Source: Melanocharis versteri (taxonomy: Eukaryota > Chordata > Aves > Passeriformes > Melanocharitidae). Taken from it: DNA of 64,000 nucleotides. Below are positions 19,661-33,114 of the stretch, piece by piece (position 1 is the stretch's first letter; every line of letters begins with the position of its first letter). Under the pieces are notes generated by a model. The model was not told where the DNA came from, searched no databases, and saw nothing but the letters and a program-made list of their open reading frames with translations. The DNA is taken from assembly GCA_013397845.1 (NCBI GenBank), contig VZTG01001997.1:1326212-1390211 (forward strand), read 5' to 3'. Both the position numbers and the translations under genes were made by a program.

Positions 19661-21860
19661 GCTCATGAACAGCTGAACAGCTGCCTTACACCCTGTGAAC
19701 AGCCAAAGGGCACAGGGCACCCAGGCTCTTCCATGTAGGGGATAGCTTGGGTCCCAGGAGCATTTTGTGCATCACCTTGGGGGTCACCTTCCAGGTGACA
19801 TCTGTTGGGCCAACACCTGGGCCACCATGGGGAGCTGTGACTGGTACACCTCTCCTCCCCACAGCTGTCCCATTCTCTCCCAGAAAACACGTCTGGGGCA
19901 TGGTTTGGCTTTCTCCTCCAGGAGCTGGGCTGACAAAGCTGCCAGGTCCCTTGTGCCAGCAGCGGGCTGCCAGGCACCAGCGCACGGCAATGCCTTCCCC
20001 CCGCTGAATGGAAGGAAGAGGTGGTGTGTGGGAACACCCAGTGCTGACGGAGCAGGGGGCTGTGGCAGCGTGCACACCCTGTTTCATGCAGCCTTGCCAT
20101 CGGGAGGCTGCTCTCAGAAACTCTCACCAGAGTGAATTGGCAGCTCTCCCTTCTGCTGATACCCCCCGTGTGGCAATATCCACGGTGTTGGATGAATCCC
20201 AGGTCTGGAACTGCTTTGGGGTCCTATACGATGTGTGCCTGACCTCAGCTCCTCTGGCTGTTCACCTGTGATCTTACAGCTTGCCTTTCCTCAAGCAGCT
20301 GTGCAAAACAAAAGCTTTTCCTCCTGGGGACTGTGATTCTGTGTCATCCAGAAATACACATCTCACCACACATCACTTGCGCTGCTCTTGCTGCTGGCCT
20401 TTCTAAGGAGGTTCTGCTTGTCCAGTCCCTGCTTCTGCTTGGTATTCTTAGCCAGAGGGACTTGCTGGAAAAGGGCAGTCCTGTGAGCAGTTTCCTATGG
20501 ATTTGCTTGTTATTTGTGTTTACTTGTATTTGTGTCTGCTGAGCTGCGAGTTCCATTTAAGACAATTTTTCATGAACAGGGCATTCAGAACATCCCTTTC
20601 CAGAGTGGCCTCCTGAGTTTCTAGCACGGGGTGGACTCTTACTCCACCACATCTCTTGCTGAGGTCATTAATAGGCCTCTCCCCTTTCCTGTGATATGCG
20701 GGAACTTAATTTTATGTCTTCTCTTCTAAACGGGGCAGAAATAAGTCAGAGGCTCAAGAGCAGCTCGGGAAGGAGGGGAAAAAGGTGATGGTGAGCACAG
20801 ACCCTGGTTTCCTTAGGAAAACAGCCCAGAAACAGGATGAAGGTATATATAGAAAGAGGCTCGCAGTTTTATCTCCTTTACGATAAAGCAGTGCCATGGA
20901 AAGTAGCTGGGTACAGGGAAAGTGGCTTTTCAGGACGTGAAGTTTCCTGCAGTGTCCAAGCAGGGACAATGTGTTTTTTAGCTGGGTAAAAGAGCTGTTT
21001 CAAAAGGCCTTTCCTCCCCTCCAAAGCCTCACAGCCCCTCCTGTGTTTCTGAGATTGCATCTGGAAGGAAACAAAAGATGCAAACACCAGAGCCAGTGAG
21101 CTAACTGAAAAAGATATTTTTTCAGTCAAGCAGATGGTGAATAGAAACCTGCCATAGAAACCAGCTTACGCAACCCTTCCCAGCCCGTGTGTGCCTGGTA
21201 AATACAAACTGCCAGATAGAACAGCGAGATAGAGCTGGGCACAACAGCTCGTGCTGTTAAAACAGTGACCCCAGGAGCACACAAAAATTCATAATGAACT
21301 CGTGAAGGAGACATAAAAGTGCAAACACGGTGATGTAATCCGAGGGCTGTTACAAGACCCTACAGTTATGGCTTCTGTTCATTTGTAGAGCCCCCCAAAC
21401 CCTATGAATCACCACCAGTGATGTGAACAAGCCCTCTGTGGAAGCACAAGTCAGCCAGAGGTAACAGTGGTGGCTGCTGGAAGGCTGGAGGCACGGGAAG
21501 GCAGAGCAAGGCAGCCACCAGCTGGCTCTGCTCCTGGGTGCAGGGAAAAGCTGTGGAAGGAAAGGTGAGGAGGCAAAGCTGCGGGAAAGAGGAGGACGGT
21601 GAGACTGCAGAGAGCACGAGGCAAATGACCACTGTGAAGAGGGGGCTGCCACAGCCAGGTGCCACAGCACTGTGCAGGGAACAAACCACAAAAGCACCTC
21701 TGGAGCACGCTGGTCCCAGGCAAACATCAGATGGCACTGAAACCCAAGGCACAGCACCGTTGGCTTGTCCTCACTCCTTCCAGCAGGACAGCCAGGAGAT
21801 ATGTGGGGACGAGGGCAGCTGAAGGAGAAGAGGCAGCCAAGATATTTGTCCATCTCCTAT
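19661..21860. other. GC-richer, CpG-poor stretch with arbitrary open frames
   Basis: Two patches (about 19690-20110 and 21420-21830) are GC-rich yet not CpG islands. They carry overlapping frames on both strands, such as 154 codons at 19663-20127 minus and 167 codons at 21350-21853 minus. The conceptual peptides are Ser/Pro/Cys/Trp-rich with no domain. They may be eroded transposons or old exonic sequence, but I cannot identify either. Confidence 0.4.
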
Positions 21861-24800
21861 GTTATGACATGTTAGAAATTAATTATGTGGATTAATTGTT
21901 TACCACCAGGACCTAAGTTGCAAGACAACATTTGGTGTTGGATGGCGGACAACTTCAGCTGGGATCTTCAGTGCATTATGTTAGCCACCTTCTATTTATT
22001 CAGGCCTCACCTAAAAAGTGTGGGTATTTCAGAGGATAAGTGTTGTTGAAAGCAGCTTGCTTTAGCTCACCTGAATCTGTTATTATGGGTAGGAAAATAT
22101 ATAAAAAGTTTGACTTTTCCTGAAGTGTTTGTGGGTATTTTCTATTGCTGGGATAACAGGATCCAGTCTGGCAAAGACTGACATCTGAGTTTTACATACT
22201 CTGAACAAACCCATTGATTTTACTGCTGGTTTTCTAACTCTCCTTTTTTTTCCCCTAGATTTAAAAACTTTTATTTAAAACAGTCACTTGAGCCTCTCAC
22301 ATGGGCTGCATATACTGACAGCAACTCTCCCGTGCCCACATCTTTCCTTATAGAATCGTATTTTTGATTGACTTTCATACAGCAGAAGCTCCCAGAGGAT
22401 CTCGTTGAACCATATGGGTCCTATCTTTTGACATAACAATTATTGCCTGATAATAGCACAATAGCAATAGCAGCATGTTTGGGAATCAACAGTGAAATAC
22501 TAATGAATGTTAATGCATTGTTTTAATTTACTACATTTGTTTTGTTGATGTACTTATTAACCTTCAGGTCTGTGGTTAATAAGGCATTCTATTTTAAGGT
22601 ATTATTATCTGGGGGAAGAAGAGAAAAACAACACTGATGAAGTTGAACCATTTGTTCTTCATTTCATTCGCGTTTTATTGGTAATTGACAGCAGATTTAA
22701 CCACTGACCCACAGACTGAAGGGACATCGATACAATTTTAATAACACAGTGAGAGAGGGACAGTTTTGAAAAGAGACAGCATAGCTTATTTTAGCAGTGC
22801 AGAGGACATTATGGGCAGGAATGGCACGCACTGCACGAGGCAGCCCAAGGACTGTCCTGGCCACACGAGCTCCGCCCGGTGCCGAGGGTGTGCCCAGCAA
22901 AGCCAGCGGCCACAGTGGCCCAGCTGCAGCGCCAAACCAACAGCCAGAGGAGCACAAGGCTGCTCTGTAGTGCTCAATCACTTCCCATGGGGAAAGGCCT
23001 CTTCCTCCCTGCTTTAAATTCCTCCCTCTCAACTCTTCTGCCATTTCATTGTCGTTCTTTCTGGCTGCTATGGCCACACTGATGTACGTTTGGCCTGTTC
23101 CTATGCACTCAGTTTGGTTCATTTAACTGGCATAGGATATGGGAGTTCAAGAGATGACAGAGGGGCTTCACTGGGAAAACAAATAGCCTTAAGGCTCCTT
23201 CCTCTCATCCGCCTTTCTAGAATTTTTTTCCACTCTGGATGAGATTTATGGAAGTACACAAATGATAAGTTTAAGAATACAACTTTCACTGGAGTATCAA
23301 GTATCAAGATTCATGCTTCTAAAACATTCTGGCCTATTTGAAAGTTTCCCTCTTAGTGACTTTTATTGCCATGGTAAGGAAAGCGGCATCCTCACCCACA
23401 TTGGCAAGGAAAATACCCTGAAAAACTGGAAAGATGGAGCCTGGAAGTGTGATTTTCCAAGCACAAACTGTGTGTGTCTCTCAGAGGCCTTGTTCCACCT
23501 TAACAACCCTGCTCAGCCTCATCTGTGACCCCACACCCCCTGCCTGGGCCCTGTTTAAGCACAGGCAGAGACCACTGTTCCTGTCTTAGGTGATGCTGTA
23601 GAATGCTGCTCCTGGCCCTGATGGTTTTCTGCCTTTGCACTGTCCACAACTCTACCAAGGAGGAAAGTTGAACCTCTTCAATGCTTTGGAAAGAAATTAT
23701 AAGGTAGAGAACAGCTTCACAACTTGGTTTCCTAAGTAAATCCCCTTTCTCTATGGCTATGAACCTGGCACTTTAGGTCTTGAATTGTATACTTATGCTG
23801 TGTTATTTGAAACACCTAAAGCACACTAGGCTTGCATTAGAATTTGGATGTCTAATGCACTTGAATTAATTTGGAGACCTCTCTTTGAAGCTTTCACTGT
23901 AATTCCATCAAAAAAATGCATTTGGTGTTTGACTCTCATACGTAAGCAGACTCTGTGGTTCCCAGGAGAAAGTTATGGGGTCTTTTTTCCCATTAAGATT
24001 TCTTTTAAAAGTTTTCATTTCAAAGAAAGGAAAAAATCCTTGTATGTAGGGTGAGGGGCCTGGATTTTATATCTCTGTTTATAGAAGTATATATGCATAC
24101 CAAGCAGAACCTGCCATTTCCAGCAGTTCTTATACTAGGGCAGCTGAAGGAAAGGGAAGAAAAGAAACAACAAAGGTAGCAGGGTATTGCAGTTCATTTA
24201 ATCTCTAAGCCGTTTTGGATACTAAATGTTCTCTTCTCTGAAATGGGAAAACAATATTCCTGTTAAAGCAGATAACTCTGAAAGAAGATATTTCCCTTTA
24301 CCTTGTGTCTGTATTTGGGTGTTTCTCTTTAGGGACCGTGACTGCACAACCCTACTCAAGCAGCTCTCTGGGCAGAATCTGTGTCCTTGTCTTAAGCTTA
24401 GAAACTCCCCCTCAAAGGCCGTGCTTGAATAATAGCCTCAGATTTTACACTGAGACTGCAAAGTTCTGGGACAGGAACACACATTCAGTATTCATCTGTG
24501 GGCTAAATAATGTGCCTTGGAAATATTGGAGCCCACCAGTCTGTTAGGGACTGTATGCACACTGAGATTGTTATTTCTGTCCACAAATGCCAGCAAGAGA
24601 ATGAACATGGTGAAACAGAACCGCTGTATTCATTACACTGGACTCTCCTTTTTTATTATCCCTTCTCATTCCTATTTCCTCTGAGGCAGCTGTTTATTAT
24701 ATACCCTGCTGGTGCAATTAATGAGAAAAACAAGTTCTACTTGTGCTGACTAATGCAGAAACCCCACAACTTTCCAACAGCCACAGAGGGAAGGAAAGGT

Positions 24801-27800
24801 GTCCGTGAGCCTCATCTCTTGGAACAGGGATAGCTGCAGCCTGAAAGTGTTGGCATTTGGTCTGTGCTCAGGAAGTCCCCCTTAATCCATGCAGGTTTCC
24901 TACGAAAAGCAGTTATATTGTCAAGTTACCATTCTTATTACAAATACAACCACCCTTCAAAAAACTTTAGGCACAATATAACTCTAAACAGATAGAGTTT
25001 GGTACAGAACACAACCATAAAATATTTAATATTTTTCTCCATAAAGTCATCTAAAAGGAATGCACAAATATTTCCTTTGAAGTTTTTTTTTTTTCCTTTG
25101 AGACTTTTAGGTATTTGTATTTTACAATTACCACCTCACTCCTTTCAAAGGTATGCACACAGTATGTTGCTTTTTCTTCAAAACTTTTGATTCCTTGGAA
25201 ATTGTATTGATCCATGGAAGAGAAACATCTACAATTCAGTGGGGTTTTCTTGTAATTCCTTATTCATTTCCACCTAGATTCCAGTGCTTGTCCTCTACAC
25301 AGCACACGGAGCACAGGCTGGCATAGCATTCTTTCATCACTGTTCAAAGTATCCTCCAGGTTTTTGAAGATCTGACCTGCATCAAACAATTGCAGTGCAG
25401 TGGTATTATTGATTTGCTCTACAATATGCCAGGCTGACTACGGAAACATATTAAGGGTCACTTCACAGTGCTTAGAAATTGGACAAATGTATCAGTAGAC
25501 CTCAGATAACACTAGAAATGTAGCCCCACGTTTATTTTCCCTGCTCTTAATTTCTCCTGTTATCAGGACTAGGATGTACAGGTTTCTTAACTGTGCTCTT
25601 TTGTGCACAGAATTGTTTGCTTTCTGCTTAGAAGTTTGACAAAGAAACGTTAGTCCAAATCCTTGGATAACTTTGAATAAGATAGTTGATGTGTGGATTT
25701 CAGGTTCATCACACTGCAAGGGAAAGGCATCTTAGTGAAGATCAAACCTTAGGTTTTTTGTGTTTTCTTTGAAGTCTGGAAGGAAGTGAGTGGTCCTGGT
25801 GTTTGAGACACAAGTCTGCTCTTTAGCAGCTCCTCTGTGTGTTTATGTTGCTCAGTAATTTGACTCTTCTACTCTTCCACCCTGTGAGTAATTGTGTAGG
25901 AAAGGATGGATCACTTTCTTGGTTCTGCTGTGTAATTGTGCACAAGCTGCTCAACTCTTACTTTGCTCACTTGGAGGAAGCACCTGAGCGTAGCTCTAAG
26001 TACAAGACAGCTGCTGTTTGTTAAAACATGCAAAAATTGGTTCAAAGCTCCACTAGCTGAAATAGATTTATGCAGATTTAAACTTCCAAGGTAACCAAGT
26101 GTTACAAAACACAAACCAATATAACCAGAGTGATGTATTGTAGACTGAGCCATTAGAGGGAAAAAAGTCCAGTCAAAAAAACATCAAGAATGTTATTATC
26201 AAACAGGCTGATAAGGCTCTTGTCCATCAGAAAGGGATGTGACCGTGTACAGCAGTATTTTGTCATTCACATCTCAAAAAGCAAAACCCGTGACAACTCT
26301 CCATCATTGCTATATATTAAGAACAGGACTCACCCTTTTCACAGCTTTCTCTGGAACAGGAAAATAAAACTGGGTGTATTTATAGTCTCTTGAAGAATAC
26401 AGGCATATTTAAAGTGCACTTGGTGATTCATGGAAAACTGATAAACATTAATTTCAAAACAATGGTATGGAACGCTCTCATTGTGCTCCCTTTAGCTGCC
26501 TTTTCTTCTATCATGCCTCTTAGTCATATATCCTGAAACACCCCGAGATCTTCCCTGTGGTAGGATCTATTTGTGTCATGTCTATCAGTATTCTTTTCAG
26601 ATTACTTGTGTTTTTAACATTGTACTTAATATGCCTGTGAAATAATAATTCTGTCTCTAGAAGATGAATTTGTGAACATCTCCTCAGACATGCCAGTAGA
26701 CCAGCAGTATCACAAAAATTGCTACTATCCTAAGTGACACCTGCTTTTGCAGTTTTACAGAGCTATAGGAATTTTAGACAAGAAAATGACTTTTAACCTT
26801 CAACGGTCTTTTGGTACTACAGCTCAAGGATTTTTTAGCTTTTTTACTGCCTGTGCCTTGTCTGTCTTGAATAAACGTAAGCTGCCAGAATGGACAAACC
26901 AGATTCTTTTTTAAGCATTTAGTTCTGTTAAAAAGATGGTCGTGTTCACTTGAACTCATTTCCTGAAACATTATATAACTTTTTTGTCTAGCAAAGATAA
27001 GAGGCAAAACAGAGTTGGTACTAATCTCTCCTCTAAATTGAAACAATGAGGACTTTGGCTCTACAGTAGAAAAAGGGGAAGTTAGGAGCTGTAATTCTTC
27101 AATTCAACCATAATTTCATCCTTCGAGTTGCCAAAGAGCTGTCAGTAGTGTACTCTTCTGAGTAAGTGATTATAGGTGGGGAAACAGGGATTTAGAAAAG
27201 GGTCTGGGAGGACTTTTTTTGTTGCTGTTTTAACAAATGAAAAGAATTGGCAAGGATGTGATGATCTGATTCATGTGGGACTAGAAAGCACCTTTGCATG
27301 CAACCTGCCCAGGAACCTGGGTCCCTGGCTGATGGATGAAAGCATCTGTGAGGGAACACGTGCAGACTGAGGGAATGTGCTTTCGGGTACCTTTCTGCAG
27401 TGTGTTCTCCCCGGTGAGAGGGAAAAAGCGTCCCTTATGAATCTGGAAGAGTTTTTTTGGACTCTGGATTTCCCATGTGGTGAGTGAGTGCTCTCACTGC
27501 TGAACAAGGAGCTGCAAAGATCCTTCCCTATCCTCTCTTCCGTGGTTAAGGCATAAAGTTTCTTTTGTGCCAAACCTGTTGTTTTCGTGCTCTCTCAGCC
27601 TCATAACACAATGCCTGAAAACAAAAGGTATACTATGGACTAGGATGATTTTTATCCACTAGATGTTTCTTGTCTTGTGTCAGTCCCAAGGAAGTATTTT
27701 CTCAGAACAGTTTTAATCTGTTTTCTGATCAAAATAGGTTCTATGTAGCTAGTATAATAGTATCTGGACTGAATACGTTGAGATGTGATTGATATGGTTG

Positions 27801-28295
27801 TATCAATTAAGGATGTGGCTTTCACCCCCCATCTATATCAAGGCAGAGCAACTTTCTGATAAAATATTTCCCTGAGAAGCATACTCAGAAATGAAATATA
27901 AATTGTTAATAGAAAACTTAGCAGGATTTTTTGGCCTTGGCAATGAATTGGCCTCCCGGATGCTAGTTACTTGAAACAGTTGCACGATTCCTAGGTTGTG
28001 CTGTATTTGCATGAGAGTAGTCGGGATGATGGCTCTTTCTCCAGTGCAAAGCTGGAACTGGCAAGGTGAGGAAGGAAGTTCTTTATTGAATATAAAAGCA
28101 ATGGCTTGCTTTCTGTGTGGCGTTAGGATCCCAGTAAACAGGAGCTGATGGATCATCTGTCTGCTGAAGCATGGGACTGCTTCACACCACTTGACTCAGG
28201 ATTTAATGAGTAACTTCACAAATGTTAATGAATGTAGAAATGTAGTCTTCTGCTGAGTACTGCTGTGGGCTGTATTTGGCTGCTTGCTGCATCCA
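21861..28295. other. Non-coding stretch, one AT-rich motif block
   Basis: No gene is recognised. Around 22430-22700 there is an AT-rich block with ACAATTATTG, TTAATGCATTG, GGTTAATAAGG and GGTAATTGACAG words that resembles an enhancer. The rest is ordinary, with T-homopolymers near 22245 and 25086. Confidence 0.4.
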
Positions 28296-28500
28296 GAAAT
28301 GTACCTGCAGAGGGTTAATGCAGTTCTAGCAGTGAGCTGTGCCTGTTAATTGCAACCCTTTGCCCTCCTGAGTCTGTGCCACTTCCTGAACTTGGATCGG
28401 AAATGACAAGGAGGTAATTGTTTAGGTGAAAGCTAATTACGTTATTACTGTATGTTCACTGGTCAATAATATGTACTGCTTGTCATAAATAATGGTGCTG
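28296..28500. promoter_or_regulatory. Homeodomain-motif-rich block
   Basis: It contains GGTTAATGCAG, CTGTTAATTGCAA, GGTAATTGTTT, GCTAATTACGTTATTACTG (28432-28450) and GGTCAATAATATG within 200 bp. The TTACGTTATTAC part combines a Hox-like GTTATTAC with a TAATTA core. Regulatory function is inferred from motif density alone. Confidence 0.3.
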
Positions 28501-31500
28501 GAAAGGAGGGCCTGGATCAATTCACCCTCAACATCAACCCAGCTACTTTTCATTTTTGCTGTGTGTGCATACAAAGCAGCAAGCTCATTCCTTCAGCTCT
28601 GTTATCTCCTTCTGTGTCCAGTGTTTTGAGGAAGACAGTGGGGCAGCGAGACCTGCTCAAATACATGCACGTTTGTTTGGAAGGAGAAGCAAGGATCCTG
28701 CTGCCCTTCAACGTGAATTGTGAAAGGAGTTATTTTTATCACAAAGAGCTTGCATAAAAATATATTTGTAAGCATCTCTATTGTTTGTGAACAATGGAAT
28801 GCAGCAAATAATGGAGGGAAAGTTATGAACAAATGGGTGTAGGTCCTATTTCTGCTCAAATTTCATTTTTTTTTTTAAATATGAAACTCGCATATTGCAG
28901 CAGAAGAACGGTTTTTTGTTAGGACTTACCTTCCCACAGCAAATCAAGAATCTGTGCCAGAGCCTAACAGTGATAATTGCTGAGTTTTAATGACACTCAG
29001 AGCTTAAAGACCCTGGCCACAAAAGAGGATTTCTGATGTTTTTGTGCAAAAGATATGAGAAGTTTATGGGTGCCAGTTACACACCAGTAGTATGCAATGA
29101 CATTAAGCCTTGCTCATTGGCACTGGGGAAGCCTCTTGACACAGGTGCTTTTTCAACTTGGAAGAGATGCTTGTTAACATGACAATCCTGTGAAATTTCT
29201 CAAGTACATGAAGTAAACAGCATCTTCAGACAACGCTAGCCACAATCTGCAAAATCACTTTGGGTATGTAGAAGTATAAACTAAGGCACTTTCCATACCA
29301 CTTTTATTTTTTCCTGCAGGAGAAGTGTTTTTATTATTGTACCTCTTTTACTTATCCATGAGTTGTCTTCCCTCTGTGCTGAAGGGATCCCAACAGCCAG
29401 GCTGAGAGGTCACAGATATTCTGGGGTAAGGTAACTCTTGCAAAAACACCTCTCCTCTCCGCCTGCAGTGTAGGGAACTCTTCTTGTCTTTTCCAAGCAA
29501 TTTAAGTATTCCCACCTAAGCACTTCACATTAGATATATCTTGGGTAAAATGTGCAGTATTTTGAGGGGTAGGTGTGAGGCAGGTTTCCTCCAGGGTAGC
29601 TGAGAAGACCTTCAGTTTTGGGGTGTGCTCTGTATTTATGTGCAAGTACTCAGTAGGAGTTTTGGTCTCAAAAGGCTAAAACTTCTGAGGTGGCCCTGGG
29701 ACCCTGAGGACCAAAATCTTTCACTGAGCAGAAGAGTGAGAATCTCAAACTCACAAGAAGTCACCTTGACTTTTGTTGATGTTGCTTGCTAGCTCATTCT
29801 TGCATTCATTATCATTAGGGAAATTCCCTATTGTGGCAGCCACCAGTTTTTGCATTTTTCCCTTCCACTGTAATTTTTATTCACTATTTTTGGTTCTTTT
29901 CCCTATTCTTGAATAGTCTTCCAATTATTTTTTCCATTTGTTTCCCCACTTTCTGTATCAAAAGTTAACATCAGAATCATTGTAGCTAGACTTTAAGAGC
30001 CCAGTTAATTTAAGAGCATGTCATTGTTTTCAGATGAAATCTGGATTTATATGATGGAATACTGGACCATATACTAGTGCACAGTGGGTCATTTTCATAA
30101 ATAGAATCACCAGTATCCTGCTGAGTTTGTCCTGTTTGTATTATGAAAGGTTAGGCTCCAAATAAGCTTTTCGTAGTTGAACCTGCTGAAGCGGAACAGA
30201 TACCCAATATCAGTGCCCTACATTTCCAGGTGCCTGTGTGAAACCAGATATGCTGGGTCTCGAGAAGGCTTTTGCAACCTGCATAGAGCATTAGGAAAGT
30301 AGGATTGGATGTAGCAGGCCAAACTGAAAAGAGCTTGTTTGTTGTGGGAAGTGATGTTGTGTTTCTTCTGTCGCTCCTGTGTTGCTTTTCCGCCCTTTTT
30401 CAGTCTACAGATGGCTATGAGGACCTCAAAGGATTGTCTTACGTGCTGTTTGCTGTCCTGCATCAGTTTCATATGGGGAATTACTTAAAGGATTCTAGAG
30501 GTATCAATTGGAAAAGCACTGCAGAAGAACAGGGTTTCTGCTTGCAATCAAGTTTGGGAGTGATTGCAGCCCCAAACCTGTAATAGCAGATCTTGCTCTG
30601 TTTGTTTATCCTCGAGGGGTTCAGAGAGACCAGTTTGAGATACCTGCTGATGTCAGGAGAGGGTACAGGGGTGGTGCAATGTTCACAGCGCTCACACAGT
30701 ACTGGCAGTGAGGAAAGCAGGTGCATTTTGAACGCATGTAGGAGAGGCTCTGCTAAAAAATAATTGTCCTCCTGGATAAGAAGCAAGCTAGCAAGATAAA
30801 AACTTTAGCAAGATAAAAACTTGCCTGCCTGGGAAAGCCAGTTGTACAATGTGTGTGTTTTCATGTTACTTATATAATGACCATCAGGAGCAAATTTTGA
30901 TTAATGTAAACATAAGTGGCCTGTCTTTGGTTTGGAAGTGAATTCGGCTAAAATACCAACGTGGGTTCCAAGTGAATTTGTCACAAAAAGAAGTGAAGTG
31001 GTTTAACGGAGCTGTTTCTAGTCAGGTAAAGGTGTGAACTGCTGTTACTTCTACCCTCCATGAAGACAATATTGCATGTAGACTTTCTCCATTAAATACA
31101 GAGATAAGTAGAAGCATGGGAAGCTTTCAGCCTGCCATCAGTAGGTCTGACCCTTATCCCTCATGTAGCCTTGAATTCACCTGATGTGAAAACCAAGCAC
31201 TTTCTCTGCAGTCTCACAGAAGAGCTGGAATTTTAACACCCATTTTTTCCTCCCCATGGTGAAATACGCCCTTTAGTAAATGAAAACAAAGCTTAAAAGT
31301 ATTGCAAATGTACTTTTATCTGAATGTCCCAACTAAGAAACACATACCTGATTTTTTAGGATCTGACGCCTGATAAATTGTTGGGAGTTGTTTTTGTGCA
31401 GAGCTGAGTAAACTGTTTTGGTTTTGGTTTTTTTTTCACTTAAATTGGTGGACCAGGCTTCTGGAAGAGGAAAGGACGTCTCTGGTTAGCTGAAATATTT

Positions 31501-32030
31501 CACTTTGGTTTTTAAAGTGTGTAGCCATTTTTAAAAAGTAGCCAAATTTTCAAATAAACACATGGAGAATTCAAAAAGCAGTTAAAAGTGCTTTGTAGTG
31601 TTACGTTTTTTGGTAGATTATTTTTAAAGAAACTATTTCACAGAGATGTGTCGGGAGAAGAGTACTGCTGCCACTTTTCACACTCAAAGTTAAATTAAAA
31701 ATTAAGGTTAAAATCTGTCCTAATTTTTAGCACATAAAGATTACCTTCTCAACACTCATAGAAGCAAACTTAAATTGCTGTCATGACTGATATTTTAACT
31801 GTTTTCATGTGCTTTGGCATGTTTCAAGTTTCTTTGCCTTATCATGCAAAACCTCTATTAAAGAACATTAAATCTAATTTCCTTGAAATAATCTCTTTAA
31901 CAATAGCTATACTCTGAAAGGAAGTGTATCAACTAATTGTACTTTTTAAAGATAATTTTTTTTCTGTTTTCTTTATGCAGTCATACTTACGCTTTAAGAC
32001 TTTCCAGTGAATTTAGGGTTTAACCCAGAA
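28501..32030. other. Non-coding stretch
   Basis: No exon, transposon or RNA gene is recognised. A 17-bp tandem duplication at 30789-30822 is listed separately. A 92-codon plus-strand frame (30305-30583) and a 101-codon minus-strand frame (30481-30786) overlap each other and match nothing I know. Confidence 0.5.
30789..30822 (+). repeat. Perfect 17-bp tandem duplication
   Basis: TAGCAAGATAAAAACTT occurs twice head to tail with no mismatch. Perfect identity in non-coding DNA suggests a recent replication-slippage duplication, likely variable between individuals or close species. Confidence 0.85.
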
Positions 32031-32039
32031 ATGGCCTGA

Positions 32040-32360
32040 TTTACCATACTGTGGGAAGAAGGGATAGCAGACAAGTCCTGGAGTGAGAAAATAATTAAAA
32101 TGCTAATAAATCTGGCTCAAGCAAAGGTGTTTACCAAACGGACATGAAGGGAAGGAATGTAGTTTGGAATTACAATGAGAGATCAAAAGATGTCTGAAAT
32201 AGGATTGCAAAAGGAAATTAAAATATATATGTTAAAGTGTAATTAATTTAATTAAAGGCTTTGTAAAACAGATACTGAAGTAGGCACAGAAGTGGATGAA
32301 TGTTTGAGATGAGCAGCTGATGTAATGTTCAAACATGTTAATAAAAATATGGCAGCTTTT
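32040..32360. promoter_or_regulatory. AT-rich block with tandem TAATTA cores
   Basis: TAATTAATTTAATTAA at 32240-32255 gives several overlapping homeodomain cores. Nearby are a TCF/LEF-like AGATCAAAAG (32180-32189), GTTTACCAAACG (forkhead-like) and AAATAATTAAAATGC. I see no coding signal. An enhancer is plausible but unproven. Confidence 0.3.
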
Positions 32361-33060
32361 CTCCGCCAAGAATGAGAGGATTTTTTCTATGTAACTACAG
32401 AGTGCTGATCTGTGGAGACAGAGAAGGGCTAGGCCGAGACACACAGGGATTCCTGAGAGGTGTCTTCGCCAGAATTTCCCTCTTTACTGGCGTGTCTCAA
32501 CTGAGTTGGGGCAAACCCTTGTTTGCCAAAAGACACCTCTCCCGTCTGCATCTCCTGGTGCAAGGGCCCTTAATAGGAGCTGCTAAAGAGTGGCCTGACT
32601 CTGCTGGAAGGAATGCACCCGGGAACACAGAGGAGGAAGGAGTCTGGCTTACTAACACCAGGACTGGAATTGGTACTGTTTGGCTTCAGCTCCCCTGATA
32701 TGGAAAGCAGACAGTGATCCAGCATCTTTCTTGGTCATCTCTGAAAGGTGACCAGTTGCTCTAGAGGTGACTGTGTCCAAACCCACGAATAGGGGTACCT
32801 TCTGTGCATGAAAGAGGAGCTGCGAGTGCATCCTCCCTGAACCATCAGGGTTTAAGCTGGTATTTTAAGTGGCTCACTTTAGTGCAGCTGTGCCCCAGGA
32901 CAGGGAGGGTTCTACTTCCGCAGAGCAAGGACAAGAAAATATTTGGCCATACTCTTGCTGTTTGCATCTCAGCAGCTATTTTCAGACCAAAACCGATATG
33001 TGTAAATCATTTCACCCTCAAAGCGAGAAGAGGTAGTTTTGCCAAAATCAACAGCGGGTT
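32361..33060. other. Non-coding stretch
   Basis: A 108-codon plus-strand frame (32372-32698) and a 97-codon frame (32804-33097) are present, without recognisable motifs. There is no repeat family. Confidence 0.45.
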
Positions 33061-33068
33061 TCAAAGCC

Positions 33069-33114
33069 TTCCAGGTTCCCTGGAACACAAAGGCTGACTC
33101 AGAGCCGTGACTCA
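33069..33114. promoter_or_regulatory. STAT-like palindrome plus two AP-1 sites
   Basis: TTCCAGG-TTC-CCTGGAA (33069-33085) is a perfect 7-3-7 dyad containing TTCCCTGGAA, a STAT-type TTCN4GAA site. Two perfect TGACTCA AP-1 sites follow at 33095-33101 and 33108-33114, same strand, 13 bp apart. The first lies in GGCTGACTCAGAG, close to a MAF-recognition element. Three strong motifs in 46 bp look like an inducible enhancer core. Confidence 0.4.

Noticed and set aside
19663..20135. Cluster of overlapping 86-154 codon frames
   Set aside because: Open in many frames at once, which reflects base composition rather than coding.
21350..21853. 167-codon minus-strand frame
   Set aside because: Overlapping frames of similar length exist on the other strand. 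Ser/Pro/Cys/Trp-rich composition and no domain; likely a GC-driven absence of stops.
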